Source: Gracilaria domingensis (lineage: Eukaryota; Rhodophyta; Florideophyceae; Gracilariales; Gracilariaceae). From it: a DNA stretch of 64,000 nt. Shown here in pieces: positions 42,367 to 52,311 of this stretch. Made by a program: the position numbers and the translations under genes. The stretch covers positions 62,001 to 126,000 of the forward strand of contig VCMS01000238.1 in NCBI GenBank assembly GCA_022539475.1, written 5' to 3'. Under the pieces are notes generated by a model. The model made no database searches. It had not been told where the DNA came from and worked only from the letters and a program-made list of their open reading frames with translations. Numbering within the stretch: position 1 is the stretch's first letter; each line of letters begins with the position of its first letter.

Positions 42367-44766
42367 ATGAAGCCAACTCGTGTTCGAAAGCGTACGCAAA
42401 GCGTGACTCCTCGCACTCGGCGGAGCACTCGATTATTGCAAGGTGGAATGCGGGTTTCTCTGCAGATGGATATTGAGGATGAAGGAAAGGTGATAGTCGG
42501 GGAAGCGTTGTTGCATGGAATTGGAAGTGTTCTACGCCGCGAGTTGCACGGGAAGCAATTGGACACAGGTCTTGTGGTGGTTCATAATATTCTCATCAGT
42601 CGAAGCGGTCAGACGTTCTACCCTTACCGGGCGGAGGGCCTGGATCTTCCACAATATATCCAGGATCTCCGGACGGCCGCTCCTTGGGATGAGAAAATGA
42701 TGGAACCGGTGGCAGCCAGCATTCCGGCGTCGAAGCGAGGAACGGTGAGCGCTATGAGTGAGGTGATGACGCCGACAAGCCGCACGGAGCCAATTCGAAG
42801 TTCATCAACACCGAGAGGTAGCGCATCAGTAGCACCTCCGCGGGCAGGTCCGTCGTCTATTACGAAGCGGTCTATGGAGACGAGAGCATCCCCAGCTACG
42901 AAGCGGACAGGTCAAACAAAGTCTACCTCCGCTACGAAGCCCACTGCGTCGAAAAGGGCTTCTCCTGCGATGAATCAGACCGTCGACACAAGGGGAACTT
43001 CTGCGTCGAAACAGACGGTTCAGCAGGGGACGGCTGTGCAAGAGGAGGAAGATGAGATCATGAAAGGTCCCCTTCCAGACGCGGATGCGCAATCCGCGCA
43101 AGGAGCTGGTCCATCTGTACCCCAAACTGCACCAGAAACTGCGGAGCAGCAGGACGATGACGTTGTGCTTCTGTCCGCAAGAATGGCACGTTCAAGTGTT
43201 TCTGGCGAGCGGTCTGGAACACAAGGGACACCTACTCGGAGCAAGACGTACAGACGAATTCGTCAGAAGGTACCAAAGGTGAACCTCAATCAGTATCGGA
43301 TGGTTGTTGTTACTGTTGACATCACTCTGGTGGACACTCCGCCCAATTTACTCCGTGGAGTAAGTAAACGCCACGTTGAAGCCCTTGTGAAGAGTATGGA
43401 GGAGCGGGGGATATTGCAGTCGATGGGTTCTCCAGTGGTGGCCTTACAAGATGCTACTACGGGAGAGAGGGATACTGACAAGGGACGCCTAACGAAGAAG
43501 TGCTTCATTGTAGATGGTTTGCATCGTCTGAAAGCTATACAATATTTGGCAGGACTGGTGCACCGAAGTGGAAGCGATTAGCCAAGTTTTGGCGTTGCAA
43601 TCTGCTGATACGAAGAGATGGGAGGCCCATTGGGATGAAGGAATTGTTATGTGTTGCTTCGTACCTCAATGAGTCGACGAGTACCATGCGAAGGATGATG
43701 TTTGCAGACAAGATACACTCTATAGTTAGTGTGGTCGCCATTCTAATTGAAGATGTTGAGGGGGTGACGCCGGCAGACGTGGATCCTGCAGAAGTGACAG
43801 AAGTGTTGAAGGAGAGCCAACTGATTGGGACTGTGCAAGAGCGTCAGTACCTGAGATATGCCAATGTCGCCCTGCAACTCATGTCTCGTGAGGGAATGCT
43901 GGCCCATTTCGAGGATATATGTGAGACTGTGAGTGACATAGGTCTCACACATCTGTCCCATACTCCGCTATATGTTTTGGATGCCGAGGAGTTTTCCTTC
44001 ATTCTTGATTGTCTTCAGATGTTTCTATTGAAGGGCAAGTCGACGAAGACAAAGCAATGGAAAAGCTTTGAGGAGGTTCGAGGTTTCTTTTATGATAGAG
44101 CAGTGTCTCTGTTCCGCGCGGCTAGAGCAGTGAGGAATGAACTGAACGAGGAAGAGTCCATGGAAGTGTTCCTGAAACGCGAAGTCAGTCTTTCTACTCC
44201 ATCGAATGAAGATGACGTTGAAGACCCAGACAACAACGCAGCTGTGTATCAGTTCCTTTTGGGACAAGTTGTGAACTTCAACACTTTGCCGCGTGTTCGG
44301 AGCAGGACGAACTCAATTAGAACTGCCACGACTTCCGTTCAGAATCGATTGCGGACGATGCTCAAGGTAATTCCGCCCCCTGCACCAGTGAAGCAGTCCG
44401 TGACAAAGAGGAGGACTCCCGCTGCTGCTGCTGCAACATCTGCCAGTGAAGAAGGGGAGCCGCGAAGAAGTGCACGAGAACGGGCGCAGGTGAGTTATAG
44501 GGAAATGACACGGCCGAAATCGAGGTGCCATAGAAGTTCTGGATAGCTCTGAAGAAGAACAGCGGGCTCCGCCGAAGAAGAANGCTGCAACATCTGGCAG
44601 TGAAAGAAGGGGACCGCGAAGAAGTGCACGAGAACGGGCGCAGGTGAGTTATAGGGAAATCGAACACGGCCGAAGTCGAGGTGCCATAGAAGTTCTGGAT
44701 AGCTCTGAAGAAGAACAGCGGGCTCCGCCGAGGAAGAAACGGAGAAAGACTTCACACAACAGATGA
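42367..44766 (+). CDS. ParB/sulfiredoxin-fold-like nuclear protein
   Basis: The ATG at 42367 starts a basic N-terminus (MKPTRVRKRTQSVTPRTRRS). About residues 140-225 are Ser/Thr/Lys-rich tandem-like repeats (SATKRTGQTKS, SATKPTASKR). A ParB-like core then follows: the VTVDITLVDTPPNLLRGVSK segment, SMEERGILQS and IVDGLHRLKAIQ, the equivalent of the ParB 'GxRRxxA' motif. The frame ends at 43581 but continues one frame over (WKRLAKFWRCNLLIRRDGRP) if one G is added near 43552. A long helical region and a basic tail (PPRKKRRKTSHNR) end at TGA 44766. Bacterial ParB-like domains bind DNA or CTP, or act as nucleases, and are often found beside DNA methyltransferases. The role here is inferred. The C-terminal part crosses the duplicated sequence around the N at 44583. 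Confidence 0.6.
44427..44740 (+). other. Contig-overlap duplication around a single N
   Basis: 44427-44582 and 44584-44740 are two versions of the same about 155 bp, both starting GCTGCAACATCTG, separated only by the N at 44583 and differing by a few small indels. This is what two overlapping contig ends look like when left unmerged. If so, the ParB-like protein has one copy of the RRSARERAQVSYRE segment, not two. Confidence 0.7.
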
Positions 44767-44783
44767 GATCTACTCTGAACAGC

Positions 44784-46404
44784 ATGACACCGGATGACCT
44801 GATGTCTCAACTAAATGAACATGTGCTGAGAGGAAGGTCGATGAAGGTTCAGTTCGTGGCATTGGAGAGGGAGCGAATGCAGAGAACGCAGGCAGTTCTG
44901 CATTTGTGGATGACGAAGAGCTTCTTTCTGTGACAGTTCCACGGGTTGTCACCGTCGAGAAAGATGCTGCGCCAGACGATCAGCAAGAGACAGGTGGGGG
45001 GTCATTTGATGACGAGTTACCTACAGCTCTTCCGGAATCTGAGGAGCACGGACTTGTTCGAGGTGACCCATATGATGGCCCACTGAACCCATCATGGTGC
45101 GGGTATGCCAGGCTGAGACCGCAGGAATGGCAAGGGAAGAACGTAATTGAGCACAAGGACCCCTGGCTCAGAGTCATTCACTTGCCGAAGGGACATAGGT
45201 CGGAGCTGCTAAGTGTCTCGAATCTTAGAGATGTACACCATCTTGTCTTTTGGCACGCTGCAAGGGCTGAACATCGCCTACGGGCGGAGACATTTGGTAT
45301 GCAGTATCCTCGTACTCGACCGACAGGTATGGATGATGAAGAGGTGCTGTGGGTTGCTGCAAAGGAGCATGACGAATTTGGGCAAATGTTCTTCGCCCGA
45401 ATGCAAGCTGAGCTAAGGCAGAATGGATATTGCGTGCTTGATGGCTTTGCGACGGATAATGGTGTCCCTAAATGGGAGGAGTTGGAAGAAGTTCGGGAGT
45501 TCGGAGATGTGTCGGGGAAGTTGGTGGACTTCTTCGAGAATGAGTATGGAGCGATGCCGGATATACGGAAAGGAGAGGAACAGAAGTCGTTTGTTCAAAT
45601 AATCAACGATGATGAAGGATGGAAGGACGGTAGCGATGGACCATTTGAGGGGAGAGTGATGTCGACACGTTGGGGTACGGTGGAGAAGCCGGAGGATAAT
45701 GAGGAGCTCAGGTGGGTTGTAAGGTCGCGTGCTTTACTTGATGTTCGAATGGGTACAATTGCTGCGGCTTTGGGACTATGGGACAATGAAAGGGAAGCTG
45801 TGAAGATGTACACTCCGAAAACTGGTGGTCGATTTCTGGGGACGACGAGAAAGTGCAAGCGCCAGACGCTGCACACCGACTTCAGTGGTCTGGTTACGAA
45901 GGAAACAATGAATACTGGCAACCCCGGATACTTTGTAATGGCCTCTGGGAAAGAGGGCTTCCTCTCTGGGTGAGCGCTGGAAGCCATCAACTGGTGGGGA
46001 TGAACAACCAACAGTTGCGAGTGATGTCGGAGGTGTATCCAGCGAAGAAGATAATCATCCCACCGTACTCTGTATTCGTGGGCCGTGGTGATGTGACACA
46101 TGCTGGAGCAAGTGGGAAGGACAAGGTGGATAGGCCCGAGTCTATGGATTTGCTGGTTAGATACCACATGTACATGGTACCAGAGGGCTACGCACTACCT
46201 GATGCTGTTCATCGGGTGCGGGATTTCCGACCCACGTTTGTCAATGGTGACGAGGAGGAGGAGGCGGAGGATGAACTGTTGTCCGATAAGGAGGTTGGGC
46301 GGTTGACATGGACGAAGACCAAGTGGTCGTGGAGATTGGTGTGGAAGCGGACGCCGGTAGAACCGAAGTGCTCGAGAGTAGTAGTGATGACGATTTGCCA
46401 ATAA
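44784..46404 (+). CDS. 2-oxoglutarate/Fe(II) dioxygenase-like protein
   Basis: The ATG at 44784 (MTPDDLMSQLNEHVLRGR) joins the main frame with one G near 44836. The main frame (stop at 45973) contains YCVLDGFA, a common dioxygenase N-terminal block, and LHTDFSG, the H-x-D iron ligands. After one more G near 45955 the next frame supplies LPLWVSAGSHQ, RGDVTHAG (third iron ligand His) and LLVRYHMY (Arg for 2-oxoglutarate). The full facial triad is therefore present. The C-terminus is acidic. The substrate is unknown; relatives hydroxylate or demethylate nucleic acids, proteins or small molecules. Next to a DNA methyltransferase, a demethylase is an attractive inference only. The start lies just 17 bp after the ParB-like stop. 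Confidence 0.6.
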
Positions 46405-46754
46405 TGAGGCTGCGAGCGCCTCGAAGTGGATGAGAATGAGATGATTAGTAAATTATGTGTGTCTTGCGAGTATTAAGAGTAGTATACTATTACAAGGCTA
46501 TACATATGAACATAGAAAAGGTGCGGCAGGCTGGTAATTGAACAAATGTCATACGTCTTTGGTCCAGTTGCGTCTAATTGCAACATGCCAAATGCTCGGT
46601 ATCGTTAACATCATTGGTGGCACCAGTCAATTCGCAATTGAACATGTAGCGTCCTAACACTTCTGAAACTGCACTTAAGGTTGCTTTTAAGAGAAGTATA
46701 TGCAGTTCCTGTCTATGCGGTACTTGTGGCAGTATGGTGACTGTATCAGGAAAA
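46405..46754. other. Intergenic region, probable edge of the methylation element
   Basis: 350 bp without ORFs. No terminal inverted repeat matching 30-31.8 kb was found by eye. Confidence 0.35.
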
Positions 46755-47588
46755 ATGGCAGAGGAACAGAGAGACTTGGCGGAAATTTCACCAAATACCT
46801 TGTCTAAGTTCATATATGCCAATGGTTACGGTATATTAAGTTCCGTTGATGGAACGTTGAGAGAGAAGGAGAGTCAATTCCAGAAGAAGTTGTGAAGTGT
46901 ATGAAGTTCATTGACGAACGTGTTGGTTTCGGACTTGTCACAGGGGGTGATGTGGGCGACGTGGAGGGGAAAATGGAAGGACTCGGAGACTATAAGTTTG
47001 GTGTCTCGGCGAATCATGGAGCTTTCATGCGTTTCTCTGACGAGAGGGAAATTAAGGGTGCATTCAATGATCACACCCTTGACCACACTGTTGACGGACT
47101 ACTGTTCCTGGCAAGGATTTGAATAGGAGGCATGGTATTGTGAATGATGATGACAAGGGGTTCGTGGAGACCAGAAGTGATAGTGGCCTTCCCAATTTCG
47201 TGTACAACAAACTGTGCAGTGGAAAGAAGAAGTGGATTCTGCTATTGGGACCTGTTGCAGAAGATGGATGCGTTTGTTATCTATCCCGGCGATAAAAGTT
47301 GCGAAATTGTGGACAAGCGATACACAAAAGGAAGCGGAGGAGAAAATCTTGTGGATAATGAACCGAGATTTATTGATACGGATGACGTCGTGACGTTCGG
47401 AAGTGCTTTGAGCGACGGCCTTTGCATGAGGTAGGCGTGTACGGCGTTCACGTCAAAGAAGATTGTATCCCGCGTGGAGTACACAACCTGTTCGAAAGCG
47501 TGGAGGATGTACATTCGACAATTATGTTGGTGGCTCTGTTGTACGGCTACGAGGAAAAGCAGCACGATAAAAACCACCATGAATCATA
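46755..47588 (+). CDS. HAD-superfamily protein, copy 2 (left arm), four frameshifts
   Basis: Starts MAEEQRDLAEISPNTLSKF, then YGILSSVDGTL (motif I), VGFGLVTGG (motif II) and VTFGSALSDGP (motif IV). It is a paralogue of the HAD gene at 47620-48513, with which it converges. The nucleophile Asp of the D-x-D-G-T motif reads Ser (SVDGT), so phosphatase activity is doubtful. Four frame breaks (near 46868, 47115, 47215 and 47417) are each cured by one G. At the last three the otherwise near-identical right-arm copy (63297-64000) has that G. The breaks are therefore either recent mutations or sequence errors. Confidence 0.6.
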
Positions 47589-47619
47589 GAAGGGTATTGA
47601 GATATATACGACACTTTTA

Positions 47620-48513
47620 TTACTGAGATCTCATATCATAGCTAAGTATTACAGGCATCGTAGCACTGGAAACAAATTCCAAGAGCATTTCTAAACCATT
47701 GACACTTGCATTTCTGTACCCGTACAGTTCTGCCACCCTTCTGATGGTCTCATGCACGTCCTCCACCCCATCAACAAGATATGTTACCGCTGGTGGAGGG
47801 TCGTCTCCCTTCACATGAACTGCGAGGGTTGCCATTTCATATAGAGGACCATCATTGGAAGCATTCCCGAAAGCAACGATTAAATGTGTGTCGAACTGGG
47901 GGTCGTTTTCAACCAAGGCTAGCGCCCCACTATTTTTCGTGAAACGAATGTCCCCTATGTCACAGTTTTCATCTTGAGGGTACGCAACCAGGTTCGGAAA
48001 GGATGTCAACACTTTTGAAATACCGGAGTTAACTTCTGTTTTCCACTTCGATAGTCCATTGTACGTGAAGTTAGGGAGTCCACTGTCTTTTCTAGTGCTC
48101 ACCACTGCTTGTTGACGCTCTTCGTGAAGTCCGTGCGATTCATTTAAGGAGAGTGCAAGTCTCTCAAGTTCGGCTGCACATCTTTCGTAACCTTCCCTGT
48201 CAAGGTCCTGATCAATTTCGGTGCCATTGGATAATCTCACCCGTGCGCCTTGGTTTCCAGAGATGCCAAAAGTGTAGCCACCCAGGTGCTCCATGAAACT
48301 CTCGGCATCCTCTATATCTCGCCCAGTAGCAATTCCGAAACCAACGCGTGCGTTGATGTACTTCATGCATTTGACTGTTTCGGCAGGAATGTTCTCCCCA
48401 GCTCTTTTCAGAGTACCGTCAACATCACTAATCACGGCGTAGCCATTTTCGAATATTTCGTTAGCCAGCTGCTGAGGAGTTACTTCTTGGGCTCTAACTT
48501 CCGAGTTATACAT
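47620..48513 (-). CDS. HAD-superfamily (Cof-type) sugar-phosphatase-like hydrolase
   Basis: About 297 aa from the first ATG (48513, MYNSEVRAQEVTPQQ). It has all HAD landmarks: ISDVDGTL (motif I, with both Asp), FGIATGRD (motif II Thr), a basic/polar cap region, and IVAFGNASNDGPLYEMA (motif IV, with Asn-Asp). The spacing and the 'VDGVEDVHETIRRV' tail fit the Cof/sucrose-phosphatase-like branch, which dephosphorylates small phosphorylated metabolites. The substrate cannot be told. It converges on the broken paralogue, 31 bp away. Confidence 0.75.
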   Translation of the reverse strand: MYNSEVRAQEVTPQQLANEIFENGYAVISDVDGTLKRAGENIPAETVKCMKYINARVGFGIATGRDIEDAESFMEHLGGYTFGISGNQGARVRLSNGTEIDQDLDREGYERCAAELERLALSLNESHGLHEERQQAVVSTRKDSGLPNFTYNGLSKWKTEVNSGISKVLTSFPNLVAYPQDENCDIGDIRFTKNSGALALVENDPQFDTHLIVAFGNASNDGPLYEMATLAVHVKGDDPPPAVTYLVDGVEDVHETIRRVAELYGYRNASVNGLEMLLEFVSSATMPVILSYDMRSQ

Positions 48514-49109
48514 GTTTTGAAAGCTTTCGAAAGGGTTCGTTTTGCAAATGGGTGTGGGTATACGAATGAGAAGGATGTGATTGATGTTCACAACGTGTTT
48601 CGTAGTATAAAAAGAGTCTAAGAACGACCATATACGGGTATTGTAGTACTGTTTTAAAACGTTACTAGGAGGAGAAGTTTTTGCATCGATTTGAAGTAAA
48701 GAAAGGATGATTTAGTCATAAATTATATGTACGGGTTCAAGTGGGTAAAGAAAACTGTAAATATCTTTAACATGAGCTTAGAAATCAAGAAGAGTAAAAC
48801 AATCTCCATTATGGGTTGAAACCCATAAAAGGTATACCTTACTTTATACGGGTGCCCCAAGTAATGCAAACGCTTAGTTCTTCAGAAATATCACAATTTT
48901 TGTACTTGTTTCGTTACTAGTATCGTGCACTTTAATGATATGGAATGACCATTTTCTATCTAGCAAAATCTTAGCGAAGTATTAGTGATAACGGATGTAG
49001 GATTTAAAGGGGCATATTTGAACCACAGAAGGACGAACAATATAAGTAATGTAATAGGAACAGGTCATTTCGATAAAGTAACTTTTATGTCTAACTATGT
49101 CTAAAAGGT
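48514..49109. other. AT-rich spacer between HAD and reductase genes
   Basis: No ORF or repeat of note. It probably carries the HAD gene promoter. Confidence 0.4.
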
Positions 49110-50030
49110 TCAGAACACCGAAAAGTCATGTGTTCTAACCTCAAAGCTGGGGGATAACTTTTCCTTAACAACGTTGACGTAGTTTGTATGAAAAGGAGCG
49201 GGGTCACCGCCTACAATGTTTCTTTCTTGGCGGGAAAAGTCGTAGAAGTACGCGTTCCTAAACTGAAAGTCGGAGAAAGAAGTAGGGAAGCCAATGAGAG
49301 TTTTCCCATATGCAAGAAGTCGCCCAACGGTCTCTTCCAGGTTGAAAGTAGTACCTGTCTTAAGCGAAACTATCTTCAACAGCTCTTTCATTATTGTGAG
49401 CACAACCGTACTGCACTCCGTAGCGACTACGTCCATAGGAATGAGACCTCTTGAGGCCCCGACGATGTTGAACGCTGATAGCCACACGAGCTTCTCATAA
49501 TAGCTTACGAGAAATGTGTCTTCGTCGACAACCCCGCAAGTGAGACCCATAGACCTAAACCTGTCTGCAACGTTGGAGGCCCACTTTCCTGTTGCGACAG
49601 TGAGACCATCCGGACTTTGAGGAGTGACACCATCCTGCGGAGCTGCGTTTCTTGAGGGGACACCAACGTATAGGACAACTTTTGAACATTTGTCCACACC
49701 GAGCTTCGAAAGCAATGGTATGATGTATCCATTCTGGAAGAAAACGAGATTCTCTCTGAGCGAATAAGGGCAAGCCTGAATTACGGTCTCCAGGGTGTTC
49801 GTTCTTCCACAAACTAGTATCGGTACATCAGAAAGATGAGAGGTAGCAGCCATGCTGCAGAATTCGTGTGCGGAAATGACCGTATCTTCTTCGTTCGCCA
49901 GCATGGTACCTATACGCCCCCTTCCAACAATAACGGCCCGAGTCCTTCGGGCGGGAGATGAGGCCTGAGGGACGTCAGAGTATCTGGGACTCGGAGGCGG
50001 AGTCGGAGGCATGTCGGACTGGGAGTTCAT
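49110..50030 (-). CDS. Ketopantoate reductase-like (ApbA/PanE family) oxidoreductase
   Basis: The ATG at 50030 (MNSQSDMPPTPPPSPRY) gives 306 aa, the usual length. After a Pro/Ser leader, a Rossmann dinucleotide-binding turn AVIVGRGRIGTML (G-x-G-x-x-G) follows. Further on are ENLVFFQNGYIIP, a VLYVGVPSRNAAP strand, and the family C-terminal block YEKLVWLSAFNIVGA, with the conserved Lys and Asn that bind substrate in PanE. PanE-type enzymes reduce 2-dehydropantoate to pantoate with NADPH, but the family is wide and the true substrate may differ. An intact copy exists only in this arm; the right-arm copy is truncated and fused. Confidence 0.7.
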   Translation of the reverse strand: MNSQSDMPPTPPPSPRYSDVPQASSPARRTRAVIVGRGRIGTMLANEEDTVISAHEFCSMAATSHLSDVPILVCGRTNTLETVIQACPYSLRENLVFFQNGYIIPLLSKLGVDKCSKVVLYVGVPSRNAAPQDGVTPQSPDGLTVATGKWASNVADRFRSMGLTCGVVDEDTFLVSYYEKLVWLSAFNIVGASRGLIPMDVVATECSTVVLTIMKELLKIVSLKTGTTFNLEETVGRLLAYGKTLIGFPTSFSDFQFRNAYFYDFSRQERNIVGGDPAPFHTNYVNVVKEKLSPSFEVRTHDFSVF

Positions 50031-50427
50031 TGCAAGTGTTCGATTGTTTTTGTGTGACGATAAAAAGGGAAGATGGGGCGGAGAACTGCTGGGGTAAAGA
50101 GTGATACGTAAGTACAAACGGTTGGGAAGCGCAGAACGGGAACATGGTTCACTTTGTGAAAGTGAGCGAAATGTATGATATGTGATTGTACTGAATGAAT
50201 GATAGGGCTTGTATGAGACGACAAGCCACAAAGTGTGATGATGTTTTATGAAAGGTAGGTGGAAGAGTAGAAAGTGTGCAATGAATGAAACTGATTTCGA
50301 ACCTGAGTTGTAAAGTAGTTGTAAAGTACGAGTTACGGGGAGCTTGAATACAGGATGAAAGGAGCCATTTTGGCTTCATAAATGACGTGAACGGGTTCTA
50401 TAGCTTCACTTGGATTGCCATAATTAA

Positions 50428-50748
50428 AAGGATGGAGTTGGATTGCGCCCGAATACGTCTATAAAGGTCGTAGAAGCACTTATGAAGGAAGGAGTTGTAG
50501 ACATGTTATTGTTGATGACGGTGGAGCCAGGGTTTGGAGGACAGGCGTTTATGGAGGGTGTTCTTGATAAGGTGCGACATGCAAGGGAGTTGTACCCAAG
50601 AATAGGGATACAGGTGGATGGAGGTATTGGACTGAGTACTGTGAAAGCAGTAGTGAAGGCCGGTGCAAACATTTCAGTTGCAGGATCTGCCATCTTTGGC
50701 TCGAGTAACCCAGCTCATGTCATAGCTGGTTTTCGAAAGGTTGGTTAG
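50428..50748 (+). pseudogene. rpe: Ribulose-phosphate 3-epimerase, C-terminal half only
   Basis: Contains DGVGLRPNTSIKVV, LLMTVEPGFGGQAFM, IQVDGGIGLSTV and AGANISVAGSAIFGS, the strongly conserved second half of Rpe (about 105 of 220 residues), including the VEPGFGGQ phosphate/loop motif and the metal-binding Asp of VDGG. The N-terminal half (first metal ligands) is missing. A TAA lies just upstream, followed by AAAAG directly before the codon for Asp-Gly-Val-Gly, so either this is a truncated copy or an intron acceptor lies there and its 5' exons are not nearby. The same fragment is in the right arm (62340-62020). Confidence 0.75.
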
Positions 50749-50821
50749 AGATAGTAGCATAAATTTATTGTTTATTACATTGTTACCTTTACGTGTTATC
50801 ACGACTATATTCTCCGTCTCC

Positions 50822-51180
50822 ATTGGAGATGTATTTCTCTTGTATGACAACCGGGAAAGGATGTGAGAGAACATAAATATATCCCCAGTGGACGCTGAGA
50901 GGGAGGATGAACTACTCTACGTGCTACCATTGTTACCCATCCGGTGTCGAGTGGTGACATATTCTTTTTTTGTCACAACCCACAAAGGATGTGACGGAAG
51001 AAGAACATGCCCCCAGTCGAGACAGAGGGTGAGCAACTCTAAGTACAATCACTAGTCCCTAGCTTGCCTCCACTGGCAATATCTTCCTGTTTTGCTATAA
51101 CCATCGAGTGGGGTTATGGTGGAAGAGAAAAATATCGCCGGTCGAGGCGAGGTGGGTGGGGACTATGTGAAGAGGGGACA
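50822..51180 (+). repeat. Three degenerate tandem units of about 125 bp
   Basis: Units start near 50824, 50952 and 51074. Each carries a CAACC-type word, AAAGGATGTGA (or a variant), a CCCCAGT-type word and a GAGGG block. They lie between the Rpe fragment and the coiled-coil gene in both arms. They may be promoter repeats of the coiled-coil gene. Confidence 0.45.
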
Positions 51181-51381
51181 GAGAGATGGCGCTTAAATAG
51201 TGGAAGGTGCGGAGGTGTACAGTGGATGTTTTGGCGGGAAATGGGATGAGGGAAACAGGGACAATCATGGTGCTGGATATAGCCCGTGTGGTTGGACAGT
51301 GGGGGTGGACAGCACAGTTTAGCTCGATTGCACTGTATCGCAGCGGAAACTTCGATCCAACTACTACTTCTTTTTCTGAAG

Positions 51382-52311
51382 ATGTCGAACGGATACGTGA
51401 AGGATGAGGAGCTGTGGGTGCTGTTGGAGGGGAAGGAGGTACCGCAGACGCCGTCACCAAAGCGGGAAGAGGACGTGATTACGGCGGCTGGTCGGATGTC
51501 GCAGAAGAAGGAAGTGGCTGAGGAAGGAAAGAAGTGTGAGGCGAGGAGAGGGGATGGTGATGAGGTGGAGAAGGGGGTAGAATTGGAGGTGGAGGGGGTC
51601 GCAATGGAGAGAAGGGGTGCGGTGCATCTGAGTCAGTTAGAGGTTGGAGACCAGATAGAGAGTGGGGGCGGAGAGGGTGACAGGGAGATGCGGTTTGTGG
51701 GGGAGATGAAGGCGAGGGTGGGGATGTTGGGGTTGGTGATGAAGGAGCAACTGGACGATGGAATTGTGGAGATTGTAACGGAAATGGGCGGTGTGGTGCT
51801 GAGTGGGGGTGGTAGTGGTGTTTCGGTTGAGGCGATTTCGAGCTTGCGGAATTCGTTGTCGGTATTGGGAGTGGAGATGAGAAATCATGTGTATGGGATA
51901 GTGGAGTGTGCGGGAAGGGAGGTTGGAGAGTTGCGGGAGGAGAATAGGGTTCTGAACGAGAGGTTGGACGTGCTGGAGAAGGAGGTGAAGGAGCTGTGCA
52001 AGAGGCAAAGATTGGTGGAAGAGGAGACGGTGAAAGGAGGTGTGGAGGGAAAGACGGAGAAGGGAAGTGTGGGAAGGGTGGCGGTGCAGAAGGGGTCTCC
52101 TGTGACACCGAAGACAAAGGGTGGTGGGGTTGGGGATGGGAAGAGCCGTCTGAAGAAGAGGCGTAAGGAGATGAAGAAGGTGGTGGAGGAGGTGCCGCGG
52201 GAGGGAGTGGGAGCTCCGGTGGTGACTGGGTTTAGGAGTGCGGCGGAGGTAGCGCGGACTGCGAAGGGGATTCTGAGGGGACAGGAGGAGAGAAGGATGG
52301 GAGGGATTTGA
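51382..52311 (+). CDS. Coiled-coil protein of a dispersed repeat family, 309 aa
   Basis: The ATG at 51382 (MSNGYVKDEELWVLLEGKEV) is preferred over upstream start-like codons in the same frame. The protein is rich in Glu, Gly, Val and Lys. A leucine-zipper-like coiled coil (about residues 195-240: VGELREENRVLNERLDVLEK) is followed by a very basic stretch (KSRLKKRRKEMKKV) suited to nucleic-acid binding or nuclear import. An identical ORF is in the right arm and a relic lies at 225-1150. The shared trailer extends to 52751. It is probably a protein of a mobile or satellite-like repeat; no known family. Confidence 0.55.
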   Translation: MSNGYVKDEELWVLLEGKEVPQTPSPKREEDVITAAGRMSQKKEVAEEGKKCEARRGDGDEVEKGVELEVEGVAMERRGAVHLSQLEVGDQIESGGGEGDREMRFVGEMKARVGMLGLVMKEQLDDGIVEIVTEMGGVVLSGGGSGVSVEAISSLRNSLSVLGVEMRNHVYGIVECAGREVGELREENRVLNERLDVLEKEVKELCKRQRLVEEETVKGGVEGKTEKGSVGRVAVQKGSPVTPKTKGGGVGDGKSRLKKRRKEMKKVVEEVPREGVGAPVVTGFRSAAEVARTAKGILRGQEERRMGGI

